A stretch of DNA of 33,321 bases from Bacteroidota bacterium (GTDB taxonomy: Bacteria; Bacteroidota; Bacteroidia; Chitinophagales; Chitinophagaceae): positions 1 to 33,321 of the forward strand of contig JABDEZ010000021.1 of assembly GCA_013286835.1 (NCBI GenBank). Reading direction: 5' to 3'. The notes beneath the pieces were generated by a model. That model made no database searches. It saw nothing but the letters and a program-made list of their open reading frames with translations, and was not told the DNA's origin. Shown here piece by piece: positions 1 to 9,275 of this stretch. How positions within the stretch are numbered: position 1 is the first letter of the stretch; every line of letters starts with the position of its first letter. Both the position numbers and the translations under genes were made by a program.

Positions 1-3000
1 AGAACATTTTAACAAGAGGAACTCAATATACTAATGATATATATGAAATCGAATTTAATGATAATGCACATGATAATAGTTGCGCAATTTATAGTCCTAG
101 CAATACTGAATTTACACCAGCTGCTGCAGGATCCCCAACAACGAACTGGCATGATGCAAATTATATACAATTGAATACCTGGTATTGCCATACTGTTACT
201 TATGATGGAATATACCTTAAGACATTTATTAATGGAACTCTCGTAGATTCTGCAGCCTGGTCAAACCAATATAGTTATGGAAGTACACAGCCAGTATTAA
301 CAATTGGTTATTATCCTTTAGGTGGCGCTAATTACCCATATTGGTTCAACGGGGCTATCGATAACCTTACTATCTGGAGTGGAGCTTTTTCAAATGCTGC
401 TGTGGCTGCCAGTTGCAATTCTAATACTTTTGCAATTGTACAGCCATTCACCGATACGTTAAAATGTGCTGGTGGCACCCTATCTGTGCCATATACAGAG
501 TCTGGAAGTTACAGTAGCACCAATACCTTTACGCTTCAGTTGTCTAATTCATCGGGTAGTTTTTCGAGTCCTGCAAATATCGGGAGTGTTACATCAACGA
601 GTGCAGGTACCATTACCGGTACTATACCATCCACTACGGTTGCGGGCACTGGTTACCGGGTGCGTATTGTATCAAGTTCACCATCTGACACCTCTGCAGA
701 TGATGGTGTGAACATCCACATCAGTACACTGGCCCCTTCCACGTTTACTAATAACCTGCCGGTATGTGTGGGTGATACCATAAAGCTGACAGCCAGCAAT
801 ACTGGGGCTGTCTCTTACCAGTGGACCGACCCTAATAATACGGTGACGACCTCCCAGAACCGTATTATTCCTAATGCTACGAGTGCAAATGCAGGCAACT
901 ATGCAGTGTCTATTACCAATGGAGGCTGTGTGCAGCACGATACATTGACCGCAGTAGTATATGCGCGTCCCAACCCGCTGACGACCTCCAGCAACAGCCC
1001 TGTGTGTTCGGGCACCTATATAGGTTTATCAACAGCGACCACCACTACCGGTGTTACCTATAGCTGGAGCGGCCCTAATGGCTTTAGCTCAACGCTGCCC
1101 ACCCCAGTGATCAATAATGTACCCCTGTCAGACAGCGGGCGGTACTACGTTTCAGTTACAGCCAATGGGTGCAGTACCCATGACAGCACCTATGTAGTGA
1201 TCACACCCAGTCCTACGGTCACCACCAGCTACCGCAACCCGGTATGCGTGGGGGACAGTATCAATATATATACCACAGTATCTGCAGGCAGCACCTTAAG
1301 CTGGAGCGGCACTGCCGGCTATAGCGGCAGCAGCCCGAATGTGCAGCTGGCCCATGCCACAGCTGCCAATTCAGGCAGCTATATATTATCGGCCAGCCGT
1401 AACGGGTGCTTCACCCGCGATACGATCAACCTGTCGGTAAACCCGATACCCGCCAAACCGACCGCTGGCAGCAACAGCCCGGTATGCGCCGGTGCAAACT
1501 TATCATTAACAGCGCTGAATATAACAGGCGCTACCTATATCTGGACCGGCCCCACCGGTTATGGCGCCACGACAAGAACAGCCAGCCGTACAGTAGCCTA
1601 TGCCGACTCAGGCAGCTACATAGTAGGGGCTACAGTGAACGGTTGTACCTCTTATGATACCACCCATGTGCTTACCCTGCAGGCGCCTACCGGGGTGACC
1701 TATGGCAGCAATGGCCCCATATGTGTGGGTGATACGCTGAAGGTGACGGCTAATAACCAGACATCAGGAGTAAGCTACAGCTGGGCAGGTCCCGGTAGCT
1801 ACAGCAGCAGCCAGCAGAACTTCAATATCCTGCACAGCACCACAGCCAATGGGGGTAATTATTACCTGACCACCACCTATGGCAGTTGTGTGGTACACGA
1901 TACCCTGGCAGTAACAGTGAACCCTTTACCCAACAAACCAACGATCAGCAGCAACAGCCCGGTATGTACCTTCAGCACACTGACCCTCAATGCCGTGGGT
2001 ACTCCAGGCGCCACCTATAGCTGGACAGGTCCCTACTTTGGTTCCAACCTGCAAAATCCCATACTTCCCGGTGTGCAGGCCCCCAATGCAGGCAGGTTCA
2101 TAGTTACCGCCACCCTCAACGGCTGCAAGGCTGCAGATACGACCAATGTGAGTGTTCTTGCCGCGCCCCTGGGTGTAGGTTATGGCAGCAACGGCCCTAT
2201 ATGTGCAGGAGATACTTTAAGGGTCACCTCGGCCAACATGACGGGAGGATCCACCTATAGCTGGATTGGCCCGGGCTTCAGCAGCAGCCAGCAGAATTTC
2301 ACAATAACCCATACCACGACCGCCAACAGCGGCAATTACTACCTTACCGTATCGGTAGGGAGCTGTTCGGTACACGATACTTTAGCTGTAACAGTGAACC
2401 CCTTACCCAATAAACCAACGATCAGCAGCAACAACCCTGTATGCTCCGGTAATACCTTATCGTTCACAGCTGTGGCCACCGCCGGTGCCATCTACAGCTG
2501 GAGCGGGCCTACCGGCTTCAGCATCCTGACCCGCAATCCCACCCGGAGCAATATAGCACTGGCTGATTCAGGATACTACACTGTAACAGCCATCCTGAAT
2601 GGCTGTCTGGCTTCAGATACCACCCATGTAACGGTGAACCCATCACCTGTTGGCATTGTATACAGCAGCAACAGCCCTATATGTGCCGGCGACCCACTCA
2701 ATGTTACGTCCAGCTCACAGACCCCGGGAGTTACCTACAGCTGGAGCGGCCCAGGTAACTATACCTCCACAACAGCCAGCTTCAGCATAACAAATACCAC
2801 CACTACCAACTCAGGCAATTACAACCTGGCGGTTACCTATAACAGCTGCACAGTGTACGATACCCTGGCAGTAGTGGTAAAGCCACTTCCTACTATCCCT
2901 ACAGCAGGGAGCAACAGCCCTGTGTGCACAGGTTCGCCACTGAACCTGACCTCATTCAGCGGAGCAGGAGTTAGCTATAGCTGGAGTGGTCCTGGCAGCT

Positions 3001-4160
3001 ACACAGCAATTACACAGAACCCTACCATAAGTTCAGTAACAGCAGCCAATGCAGGTACCTACACGGTAACTGCAAAACTAAACGGGTGTACTGCCACCAA
3101 TACAACAGGGGTAACGGTGAACCCGATACCGACAGGTACAGCCAGCAGCAACAGCCCTGTATGTGCAGGCAATAACCTGTTGTTCAGCTCTTCGGTAAGC
3201 CCTGCGGCTGCCACCTATGGGTGGTCAGGGCCGGGAGGTTTTATCTCTTCATTACCCAACCCGTCTATAACCAATGCAACGCCGGCAGCAGATGGCATAT
3301 ACGCACTTACCGTGGCCCTGGGCAACTGCACCACGGTGCTGCATGTACCTGTGACCATCACCCCATTGGCAGGCCCACCAATTGTAACGATAGGCACCCC
3401 TTTCGACACGGTATGCGGAGGTGATGTAGCTACTTTTACGGCCTCATCCAGCAATGCAGGGAGCAGCCCCACCTATGCGTGGAAGATAAACGGGGCAGCC
3501 ACAGGAGCCACAGGGAGCAGTTATAGTACCACCACCCTGCATAATGGCGACCTGGTAACCTGCGATGTAACAAGCAATGGTATCTGCCAGCCTGTGCTCA
3601 CGTCCAGCAGCAATGCGGTATGGATGCATGTGAAAGTATCGCAGGTGCCGAAGGTGAGTATAGAGCTATCGCCATCAGTATATAACCCGGGCGGCAAGGT
3701 GACACTTACCGCCATAGTGCAGGGCAGCAGCGACTGCCTGACGTACCAGTGGAGAGTGAATGGAGTGAACCTTGGAGGGGTAACCGGCAGTTCTTTTGAG
3801 ACCTATACGTTAAAACCGGGTGATAAAGTGAGCCTGTATGTACACAGCAGCTGCTCGTGCACCAACCCCGATACGGTAGTGGTGAGTGCAGATGCGCTGG
3901 ACATAAAAGGAATAACCAACGCAGGCAACTACAAAGTATATCCCAACCCTGCCCAGGATGAAGTGACCATAGAAGGGGAGGGTAGCAGTGCCCAACTGGA
4001 AGTTTACGACATGAGTGGCAGGCAGATATGGACAAAGGCGGTAAAGTTCAGCGGTGGCAGCACTCATGTTCACCTGTCGCTGCCATCAGGGGTGTACTCC
4101 TTGCGCCTGGCAGATGATGAGGGCAACAACTTTACAGACAGATTGGTGATAATAAAATAA
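1..4160 (+). CDS. 5'-truncated secreted protein: N-terminal LamG/concanavalin-like domain, about 11 PKD/Ig-like 'SNSPVC...YSWSGP...NGC' modules, C-terminal type IX secretion sorting domain
   Basis: Frame 3 is open from the window edge through the listed ORF (171..4160). It has LamG-like 'NTWYCHTVTYDGIYLKTFINGTLVDS...FNGAIDNLTIWSGAFS', repeated Ig-like modules, and C-terminal 'NYKVYPNPAQDEVTIEG...LEVYDMSGRQIW...LPSGVYSLRL...DRLVIIK' typical of T9SS type A sorting domains. Confidence 0.9.
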   Translation, partial: NILTRGTQYTNDIYEIEFNDNAHDNSCAIYSPSNTEFTPAAAGSPTTNWHDANYIQLNTWYCHTVTYDGIYLKTFINGTLVDSAAWSNQYSYGSTQPVLTIGYYPLGGANYPYWFNGAIDNLTIWSGAFSNAAVAASCNSNTFAIVQPFTDTLKCAGGTLSVPYTESGSYSSTNTFTLQLSNSSGSFSSPANIGSVTSTSAGTITGTIPSTTVAGTGYRVRIVSSSPSDTSADDGVNIHISTLAPSTFTNNLPVCVGDTIKLTASNTGAVSYQWTDPNNTVTTSQNRIIPNATSANAGNYAVSITNGGCVQHDTLTAVVYARPNPLTTSSNSPVCSGTYIGLSTATTTTGVTYSWSGPNGFSSTLPTPVINNVPLSDSGRYYVSVTANGCSTHDSTYVVITPSPTVTTSYRNPVCVGDSINIYTTVSAGSTLSWSGTAGYSGSSPNVQLAHATAANSGSYILSASRNGCFTRDTINLSVNPIPAKPTAGSNSPVCAGANLSLTALNITGATYIWTGPTGYGATTRTASRTVAYADSGSYIVGATVNGCTSYDTTHVLTLQAPTGVTYGSNGPICVGDTLKVTANNQTSGVSYSWAGPGSYSSSQQNFNILHSTTANGGNYYLTTTYGSCVVHDTLAVTVNPLPNKPTISSNSPVCTFSTLTLNAVGTPGATYSWTGPYFGSNLQNPILPGVQAPNAGRFIVTATLNGCKAADTTNVSVLAAPLGVGYGSNGPICAGDTLRVTSANMTGGSTYSWIGPGFSSSQQNFTITHTTTANSGNYYLTVSVGSCSVHDTLAVTVNPLPNKPTISSNNPVCSGNTLSFTAVATAGAIYSWSGPTGFSILTRNPTRSNIALADSGYYTVTAILNGCLASDTTHVTVNPSPVGIVYSSNSPICAGDPLNVTSSSQTPGVTYSWSGPGNYTSTTASFSITNTTTTNSGNYNLAVTYNSCTVYDTLAVVVKPLPTIPTAGSNSPVCTGSPLNLTSFSGAGVSYSWSGPGSYTAITQNPTISSVTAANAGTYTVTAKLNGCTATNTTGVTVNPIPTGTASSNSPVCAGNNLLFSSSVSPAAATYGWSGPGGFISSLPNPSITNATPAADGIYALTVALGNCTTVLHVPVTITPLAGPPIVTIGTPFDTVCGGDVATFTASSSNAGSSPTYAWKINGAATGATGSSYSTTTLHNGDLVTCDVTSNGICQPVLTSSSNAVWMHVKVSQVPKVSIELSPSVYNPGGKVTLTAIVQGSSDCLTYQWRVNGVNLGGVTGSSFETYTLKPGDKVSLYVHSSCSCTNPDTVVVSADALDIKGITNAGNYKVYPNPAQDEVTIEGEGSSAQLEVYDMSGRQIWTKAVKFSGGSTHVHLSLPSGVYSLRLADDEGNNFTDRLVIIK
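735..3366 (+). repeat. Tandem Ig-like module array inside the CDS, with an A/B two-module higher-order period of about 477-480 bp
   Basis: 'YGSNGPICVGDTL'-type modules begin near 1684, 2164 and 2644. Near-identical DNA 'gtgaaccc.ttaccca.aaaccaacgatcagcagcaaca' occurs at 1917 and 2394 (offset 477 bp). Confidence 0.85.
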
Positions 4161-4274
4161 GAGATTATATATTATATAAAAAATGTGACAAGTTGTAACT
4201 TACATGGTGCATTTTATTATTATCCATGAATGTAAACGCTATATTAAAATTGAATGAATGCTTTTAAAACAGCC

Positions 4275-4304
4275 TTGTATTTTAACTACATAGCCGTAAC
4301 TTTA
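4275..4304 (+). promoter_or_regulatory. Candidate Bacteroidota promoter for the nuo operon
   Basis: TTG (4275-4277), 19-bp spacer, TAACTTTA (4297-4304, one mismatch to TAnnTTTG), about 58 bp upstream of the nuoA ATG. Confidence 0.45.
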
Positions 4305-4362
4305 CCCCCATCTAAGAGTTAGGTGATAAAATAAATTAAAATCTTACAAGCAAGTATCGGAT

Positions 4363-4752
4363 ATGAACATTTTAATGCTGGTAGCCACAAACACCCCTTT
4401 CAACTATTTTCCTGTCGTTTTACAATTGGTGGTAGCAGTAGGGTTTGTTGTAATCATGATGGCGGCTACCCATTTGCTTGGTCCTAAAAGGCGTACAAAA
4501 GATAAGCTGATCAACTTTGAAAGTGGTATTCCTTCAATAGGTAATGCTCGCCAACCAATGGGTATTAAGTACTTCCTGGTGGCTATATTGTTTGTGTTGT
4601 TCGATGTGGAAGTGATATTCTTTTATCCCTATGCAGTTAATTTTAAGTCGTTGGGATTAGAAGGTTTTTATGCAGTTTTATTATTTGTAGCATTCTTTTT
4701 TTGTGGGTTTTATTACATCATCAAGAAAGGTGCGTTGGAGTGGGAGGATTAA
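4363..4752 (+). CDS. nuoA: NADH-quinone oxidoreductase subunit A
   Basis: 'RRTKDKLINFESGIPSIGNARQPMGIKYFLVAILFVLFDVEVIFFYPYAV' is the NuoA signature; first gene of an intact nuo order. Confidence 0.96.
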   Translation: MNILMLVATNTPFNYFPVVLQLVVAVGFVVIMMAATHLLGPKRRTKDKLINFESGIPSIGNARQPMGIKYFLVAILFVLFDVEVIFFYPYAVNFKSLGLEGFYAVLLFVAFFFCGFYYIIKKGALEWED

Positions 4753-4865
4753 TTTAGTGGTTGCAAGTGAATGTGATAGAATGATTTTTTAACCCTGGAG
4801 ATGCAGTGTATGGTTGTTGTGAGTAATGGAAAGTATATCTCCGGGAAATTTAAACAGTACAATTT

Positions 4866-5429
4866 ATGGGACGTCCTGTTCAGTATAACACGAAAATAAA
4901 AATAGTAAAGATGCCCGATGGCTATACGGGCGAGGGTTTCTTTGCCACTTCTTTCGATAAAGTTGTGGGGCTTGCAAGAGCCAACTCATTATGGCCTTTA
5001 CCATTTGCAACATCGTGCTGCGGCATTGAGTTCATGGCTACCATGGGGTCTCATTATGATCTGGGCCGTTTTGGTGCAGAACGTATGGGTTTCACTCCAC
5101 GCCAATGCGACATGTTGCTTGTGGCTGGTACCATAGCTAAAAAGATGGCGCCAATATTACGTCAGGTTTACCTGCAAATGGCTGAACCTCGTTGGGTAAT
5201 AGCTATTGGCGCTTGTGCAAGTACGGGCGGTATTTTTGATTCTTATCCTGTACTGCAGGGTATAGACCAGGTAATACCTGTAGATGTTTATGTGCCAGGA
5301 TGCCCGCCGCGGCCGGAAGGCATTATAGATGGTATATTAAAACTACAGGACCTCGTGCATAACGAAAGTTTGCGCAGAAGGGGAAGCGAACAATATAAAG
5401 GTTTACTGGAAAGCTACAATATTCAGTAG
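4866..5429 (+). CDS. nuoB: NADH-quinone oxidoreductase subunit B
   Basis: 'LWPLPFATSCCGIEFMA...VAGTI...VIAIGACASTGGIF...DVYVPGCPPRPEGIIDGI', N2 cluster ligands. Confidence 0.97.
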   Translation: MGRPVQYNTKIKIVKMPDGYTGEGFFATSFDKVVGLARANSLWPLPFATSCCGIEFMATMGSHYDLGRFGAERMGFTPRQCDMLLVAGTIAKKMAPILRQVYLQMAEPRWVIAIGACASTGGIFDSYPVLQGIDQVIPVDVYVPGCPPRPEGIIDGILKLQDLVHNESLRRRGSEQYKGLLESYNIQ

Positions 5430-5464
5430 TATTGAAATATCAAGTGTTTAGTTTTTAAGCGGAA

Positions 5465-5962
5465 ATGACGAACGAATTCATAAAACAAAAGCTTACTGAT
5501 AAATTTGGAGAGCAGATAACCAACTGGGAAGAACCCTATGGTATGCTCACTTTTACAGTGCCTGCAGCGCAGAACCTGAAGGTAATGCAACATCTGTATG
5601 ACGAGGAGACGCTTCGTTTTCGTTTTCTTACAGACCTTACTGCTGTGCATTTCCCGGATAGAAAAGGCGAGGAGCTTTCTGTAGTATACCATCTGCACAA
5701 CCTGGTTGACAATGCACGGATACGAATGAAGATCTTTGTGCCCATAGAAACTCCGGATGTATTTACAGCAAGCCAGCTTTTTTCTGCTGCAAACTGGATG
5801 GAGCGTGAAACATATGACTTTTTTGGTGTCAACTTTGTAGGTCATCCAAACCTGATACGCATACTGAATGTAGACGAAATGGACTACTTCCCTATGCGTA
5901 AGGAATACCCAATGGAAGACCCTACCCGTATAGATAAAGACGATGAAATGTTTGGGAGATAA
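5465..5962 (+). CDS. nuoC: NADH-quinone oxidoreductase subunit C
   Basis: 'ERETYDFFGVNFVGHPNLIRILN...MRKEYPMEDPTR' matches the NuoC (30 kDa subunit) signature. Confidence 0.95.
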   Translation: MTNEFIKQKLTDKFGEQITNWEEPYGMLTFTVPAAQNLKVMQHLYDEETLRFRFLTDLTAVHFPDRKGEELSVVYHLHNLVDNARIRMKIFVPIETPDVFTASQLFSAANWMERETYDFFGVNFVGHPNLIRILNVDEMDYFPMRKEYPMEDPTRIDKDDEMFGR

Positions 5963-6002
5963 TATTCCCAATAATAGAGTAAAGTATTTAAAATAGAGAT
6001 TA

Positions 6003-7244
6003 ATGTCTGAGCCGCAGCATCACATAAAATTAGCTGAAGAGTCGTTGCAAAAACAGACCACTACGCTTAACCTGGGTCCTACGCACCCGGCAACGCATGG
6101 TGTGTTTCAGAATATACTTGAAATAGATGGTGAGCGTGTGCTGGAGGCTGTACCTACCATAGGTTACATACACCGTGCATTTGAAAAAATTGCTGAGCGC
6201 CGCCCTTACTACCAGATAACACCACTTACCGACAGGCTTAACTATTGTTCGTCTCCCATCAACAACATGGGCTGGCACATGACCATAGAAAAGCTGCTGG
6301 GTATTAAAACACCTAAGCGTGTAGATTACCTGCGTATCATTATCATGGAACTGTCGCGTATTGCAGACCACCTGGTGTGTAACTCCGTAATTGGAGTAGA
6401 TACAGGTGCGTTAACGGTATTTACGTACGTGTTCCAGTTGCGTGAAATGATCTACGAGGTTTTTGAAGAAGTTTGTGGTTCCCGCCTTACCACCAATATA
6501 GGCCGTGTAGGTGGCTTTGAACGCAATTTTACGGAAGCATCTTTTACCAAAATACATCATTTGCTTACTCTGCTGCCCAAGGGGCTTAAAGAGTTTGAAA
6601 TATTACTCAACCGTAACAGGATATTTATGGACCGCTGCATTGGCGCAGGTCCTATTAGCGCTGAAAGAGCCTTGAATTATGGCTTTACAGGTCCCAATTT
6701 ACGTGCTGCAGGTGTAGACTATGATGTCCGCGTAGCGTCTCCTTATTGTTCTTACGAGGAATTTGATTTTAAGATACCGGTAGGTACCAACGGCGATGTT
6801 TACGATCGTTACCTGGTGCGCGAAGGCGAAATGTGGCAGAGTGTAAGCATCATACGGCAGGCGCTTGAAAAAGTAGAGGCATTGGAAAAGGAATTTCCAG
6901 ACCAGAAACATGTATTTTATGCTCCTGAAGCAGATCATTTCCACCTGCCACCAAAGGAAGATGTATATACTAAGATGGAAGCGCTGATATTCCACTTCAA
7001 AATGATAATGGGTGAGATTGATGCATTGCCGGGAGAAGTATATCATTCAGTAGAAGGTGGTAATGGCGAAGTAGGTTACTACCTCATAAGCGATGGTGGC
7101 CGTACACCGTACAGGCTGCACTTCCGCCGACCATGCTTTATCTATTACCAGGCATATCCTGAGATGATAAAAGATGGTTTATTGAGCGATGCCATCATTA
7201 CACTTAGTTCGCTGAATGTAATTGCTGGTGAGCTGGACGCTTAA
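6003..7244 (+). CDS. nuoD: NADH-quinone oxidoreductase subunit D
   Basis: 'LNLGPTHPATHGVFQNILEIDGERV...GYIHRAFEKIAE...SSPINNMGW...' is NuoD (49 kDa subunit). Confidence 0.97.
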   Translation: MSEPQHHIKLAEESLQKQTTTLNLGPTHPATHGVFQNILEIDGERVLEAVPTIGYIHRAFEKIAERRPYYQITPLTDRLNYCSSPINNMGWHMTIEKLLGIKTPKRVDYLRIIIMELSRIADHLVCNSVIGVDTGALTVFTYVFQLREMIYEVFEEVCGSRLTTNIGRVGGFERNFTEASFTKIHHLLTLLPKGLKEFEILLNRNRIFMDRCIGAGPISAERALNYGFTGPNLRAAGVDYDVRVASPYCSYEEFDFKIPVGTNGDVYDRYLVREGEMWQSVSIIRQALEKVEALEKEFPDQKHVFYAPEADHFHLPPKEDVYTKMEALIFHFKMIMGEIDALPGEVYHSVEGGNGEVGYYLISDGGRTPYRLHFRRPCFIYYQAYPEMIKDGLLSDAIITLSSLNVIAGELDA

Positions 7245-7298
7245 GTTTTAAATACGAAGAATGACCGTGCTGATGCACTTAAGAAATACGAGGGACCA

Positions 7299-7796
7299 AT
7301 GAGTATCAAATTTTCGCAGGAACAACTAAATAAGGTACAGGAAGTAATAGCCCGTTACCCGGAAGGGAAACAAAAGAGCGCTCTTATCCCTTTGCTGCAT
7401 ATGGCACAGGATACGTTTGGTGGTTGGCTGGATGCACCTGTTATGGACTATGTGGCTGAACTGCTGCATATACTGCCCATCGAGGTATATGAAGTGGCTA
7501 CTTTCTATAGCATGTTCAATACAAAACCTGTAGGTAAGCATCTGCTGGAAGTTTGTCGCACGGGGCCTTGTATGCTGAATGGCAGCGATGAAATAATAGA
7601 CTACATAAAAAGTAAACTGGGCATAAACGAAGGAGAAACAACACCTGATGGTTTGTTTACCCTTAAACCTGTTGAGTGCCTGGGAGCCTGTGGGTATGCA
7701 CCTATGATGCAGTTGGGAAAGAATTTCAGAGAGCACCTGACCAAAGAAAAAGTAGATGCACTAATAAGTGAGTTGACGGCAAAGGCTGGTAACTAA
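7299..7796 (+). CDS. nuoE: NADH-quinone oxidoreductase subunit E (24 kDa, 2Fe-2S)
   Basis: 'CRTGPCMLNG...PVECLGACGYAPMMQLG' cluster motif and operon position. Confidence 0.96.
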   Translation: MSIKFSQEQLNKVQEVIARYPEGKQKSALIPLLHMAQDTFGGWLDAPVMDYVAELLHILPIEVYEVATFYSMFNTKPVGKHLLEVCRTGPCMLNGSDEIIDYIKSKLGINEGETTPDGLFTLKPVECLGACGYAPMMQLGKNFREHLTKEKVDALISELTAKAGN

Positions 7797-7828
7797 GCTA
7801 GTTGAAAAGATTCAATAATTAAATACTA

Positions 7829-7858
7829 AAGCGGGAGGGTATTTCCTGCTTAATTTTT
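7829..7858 (+). terminator. Terminator-like or attenuator-like hairpin in the nuoE-nuoF gap
   Basis: AAGCGGGA (7829-7836), 7-nt loop, TCCTGCTT (7844-7851; one G-T wobble), then AATTTTT. Confidence 0.4.
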
Positions 7859-7867
7859 CGGTATAAG

Positions 7868-9217
7868 ATGAAACTATTATTACAGAACGCACATATAGAA
7901 GGTATCAGGTTTTACGATGCTTACCGTAAGAATGGTGGTTACCAGTCTGTAGAGAAGGCGTTTAAGATGAGTACCGATGCTATAGTGGAAGAGGTGAAGA
8001 AAAGCGGCCTTCGTGGTCGTGGAGGCGCCGGTTTTCCTACGGGTATGAAGTGGAGTTTCCTGGCTAAACCCGAAGGCGTGCCACGTCACTTAGTATGTAA
8101 TGCCGATGAATCAGAACCGGGTACTTTTAAAGACCGTTACCTGATGGAGTTTCTGCCACACCTGCTGATAGAAGGCCTGATAGTAAGTAGTTATGCACTG
8201 GGTAGCAACGCAACATATATATACATACGTGGCGAGTACGCCTGGATAACAGATATACTGGAACAAGCTATTGCCGAAGCCAAACAAAATGGTTGGCTGG
8301 GTAAGAATATTCTGGGCAGTGGCTTCGATTGCGAAATATACGTGCATCGCGGTGCGGGAGCATATATATGTGGTGAGGAAACAGCGTTGATAGAATCACT
8401 GGAAGGCAAGCGTGGCAACCCACGCCTGAAACCACCATTCCCCGCTATACAGGGTGTGTGGATGCGCCCGACTGTGGTGAATAATGTGGAAACATTGGCG
8501 GCTATTGTACCCATTATCAATATGGGTGGTGAAGAATATGCTAAAATTGGTGTAGGCCGCTCTACCGGTACAAAACTATTGTCTGTTTGCGGTAACGTAA
8601 ATAAGCCGGGTGTGTACGAAATTGACATGACCATTTCGGTTGAGGAGTTTATATACAGCGATAAATATTGCGGTGGCATACCCAATGGCAAAAGGCTAAA
8701 GGCTTGCATACCGGGTGGTTCGTCAGTACCTATCGTACCTGCTAACCTGTTGTTTAAAACAGCAAAAGGCGAAACCCGTATGATGAACTACGAAAGTTTA
8801 TCTGATGGTGGTTTTGCAACAGGTACTATGATGGGCTCTGGGGGATTTATAGTGTTGGATGAAGATCAGTGTGTGGTAAGACATACTATGACACTTGCAC
8901 GTTTCTACAACCACGAAAGCTGTGGGCAATGCAGTCCGTGCCGTGAAGGTACCGGATGGATGTACAAAATATTGAAGAACATAGAGAACGGTCAGGGTAA
9001 ACTAAGCGATATAGATTTGCTTTGGGATATACAACGCCGGATAGAAGGTAATACAATTTGCCCGTTGGGTGATGCAGCAGCTTGGCCGGTGGCCGCGGCT
9101 ATCCGCCACTTCAGGGATGAATTTGAATGGCATGTGCTGAATCCTGAAGAATCGCAAAGGCGTAATTACGGTATCGCACATTATGCTGATCCGTTGCCAA
9201 TGGTTGGTGCGGTGTAA
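7868..9217 (+). CDS. nuoF: NADH-quinone oxidoreductase subunit F (51 kDa; FMN, NADH, 4Fe-4S)
   Basis: 'GLRGRGGAGFPTGMKWSF', 'CNADESEPGTFKDR', 'HESCGQCSPCREGTGW', 'NTICPLGDAAAWP'. Confidence 0.97.
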   Translation: MKLLLQNAHIEGIRFYDAYRKNGGYQSVEKAFKMSTDAIVEEVKKSGLRGRGGAGFPTGMKWSFLAKPEGVPRHLVCNADESEPGTFKDRYLMEFLPHLLIEGLIVSSYALGSNATYIYIRGEYAWITDILEQAIAEAKQNGWLGKNILGSGFDCEIYVHRGAGAYICGEETALIESLEGKRGNPRLKPPFPAIQGVWMRPTVVNNVETLAAIVPIINMGGEEYAKIGVGRSTGTKLLSVCGNVNKPGVYEIDMTISVEEFIYSDKYCGGIPNGKRLKACIPGGSSVPIVPANLLFKTAKGETRMMNYESLSDGGFATGTMMGSGGFIVLDEDQCVVRHTMTLARFYNHESCGQCSPCREGTGWMYKILKNIENGQGKLSDIDLLWDIQRRIEGNTICPLGDAAAWPVAAAIRHFRDEFEWHVLNPEESQRRNYGIAHYADPLPMVGAV

Positions 9218-9275
9218 TGAGGATTGTCATAAGCAATGTATTGTTGCTATTGGTTATTGATAATATTGAAAGAAA

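Noticed and set aside
735-3366. CRISPR-like or noncoding tandem repeat
   Set aside because: Period and variation follow codons and protein modules; repeats lie within one open frame.
3706-4035. Minus-strand ORFs under the T9SS domain region
   Set aside because: Codon-bias shadows of the repeat-protein frame.
5423-5971. 182-aa minus-strand ORF covering nuoC
   Set aside because: Antisense shadow of a well-supported conserved gene; the translation has no domain-like features.
8191-8709. 172-aa minus-strand ORF inside nuoF
   Set aside because: Shadow ORF opposite a highly conserved coding region.
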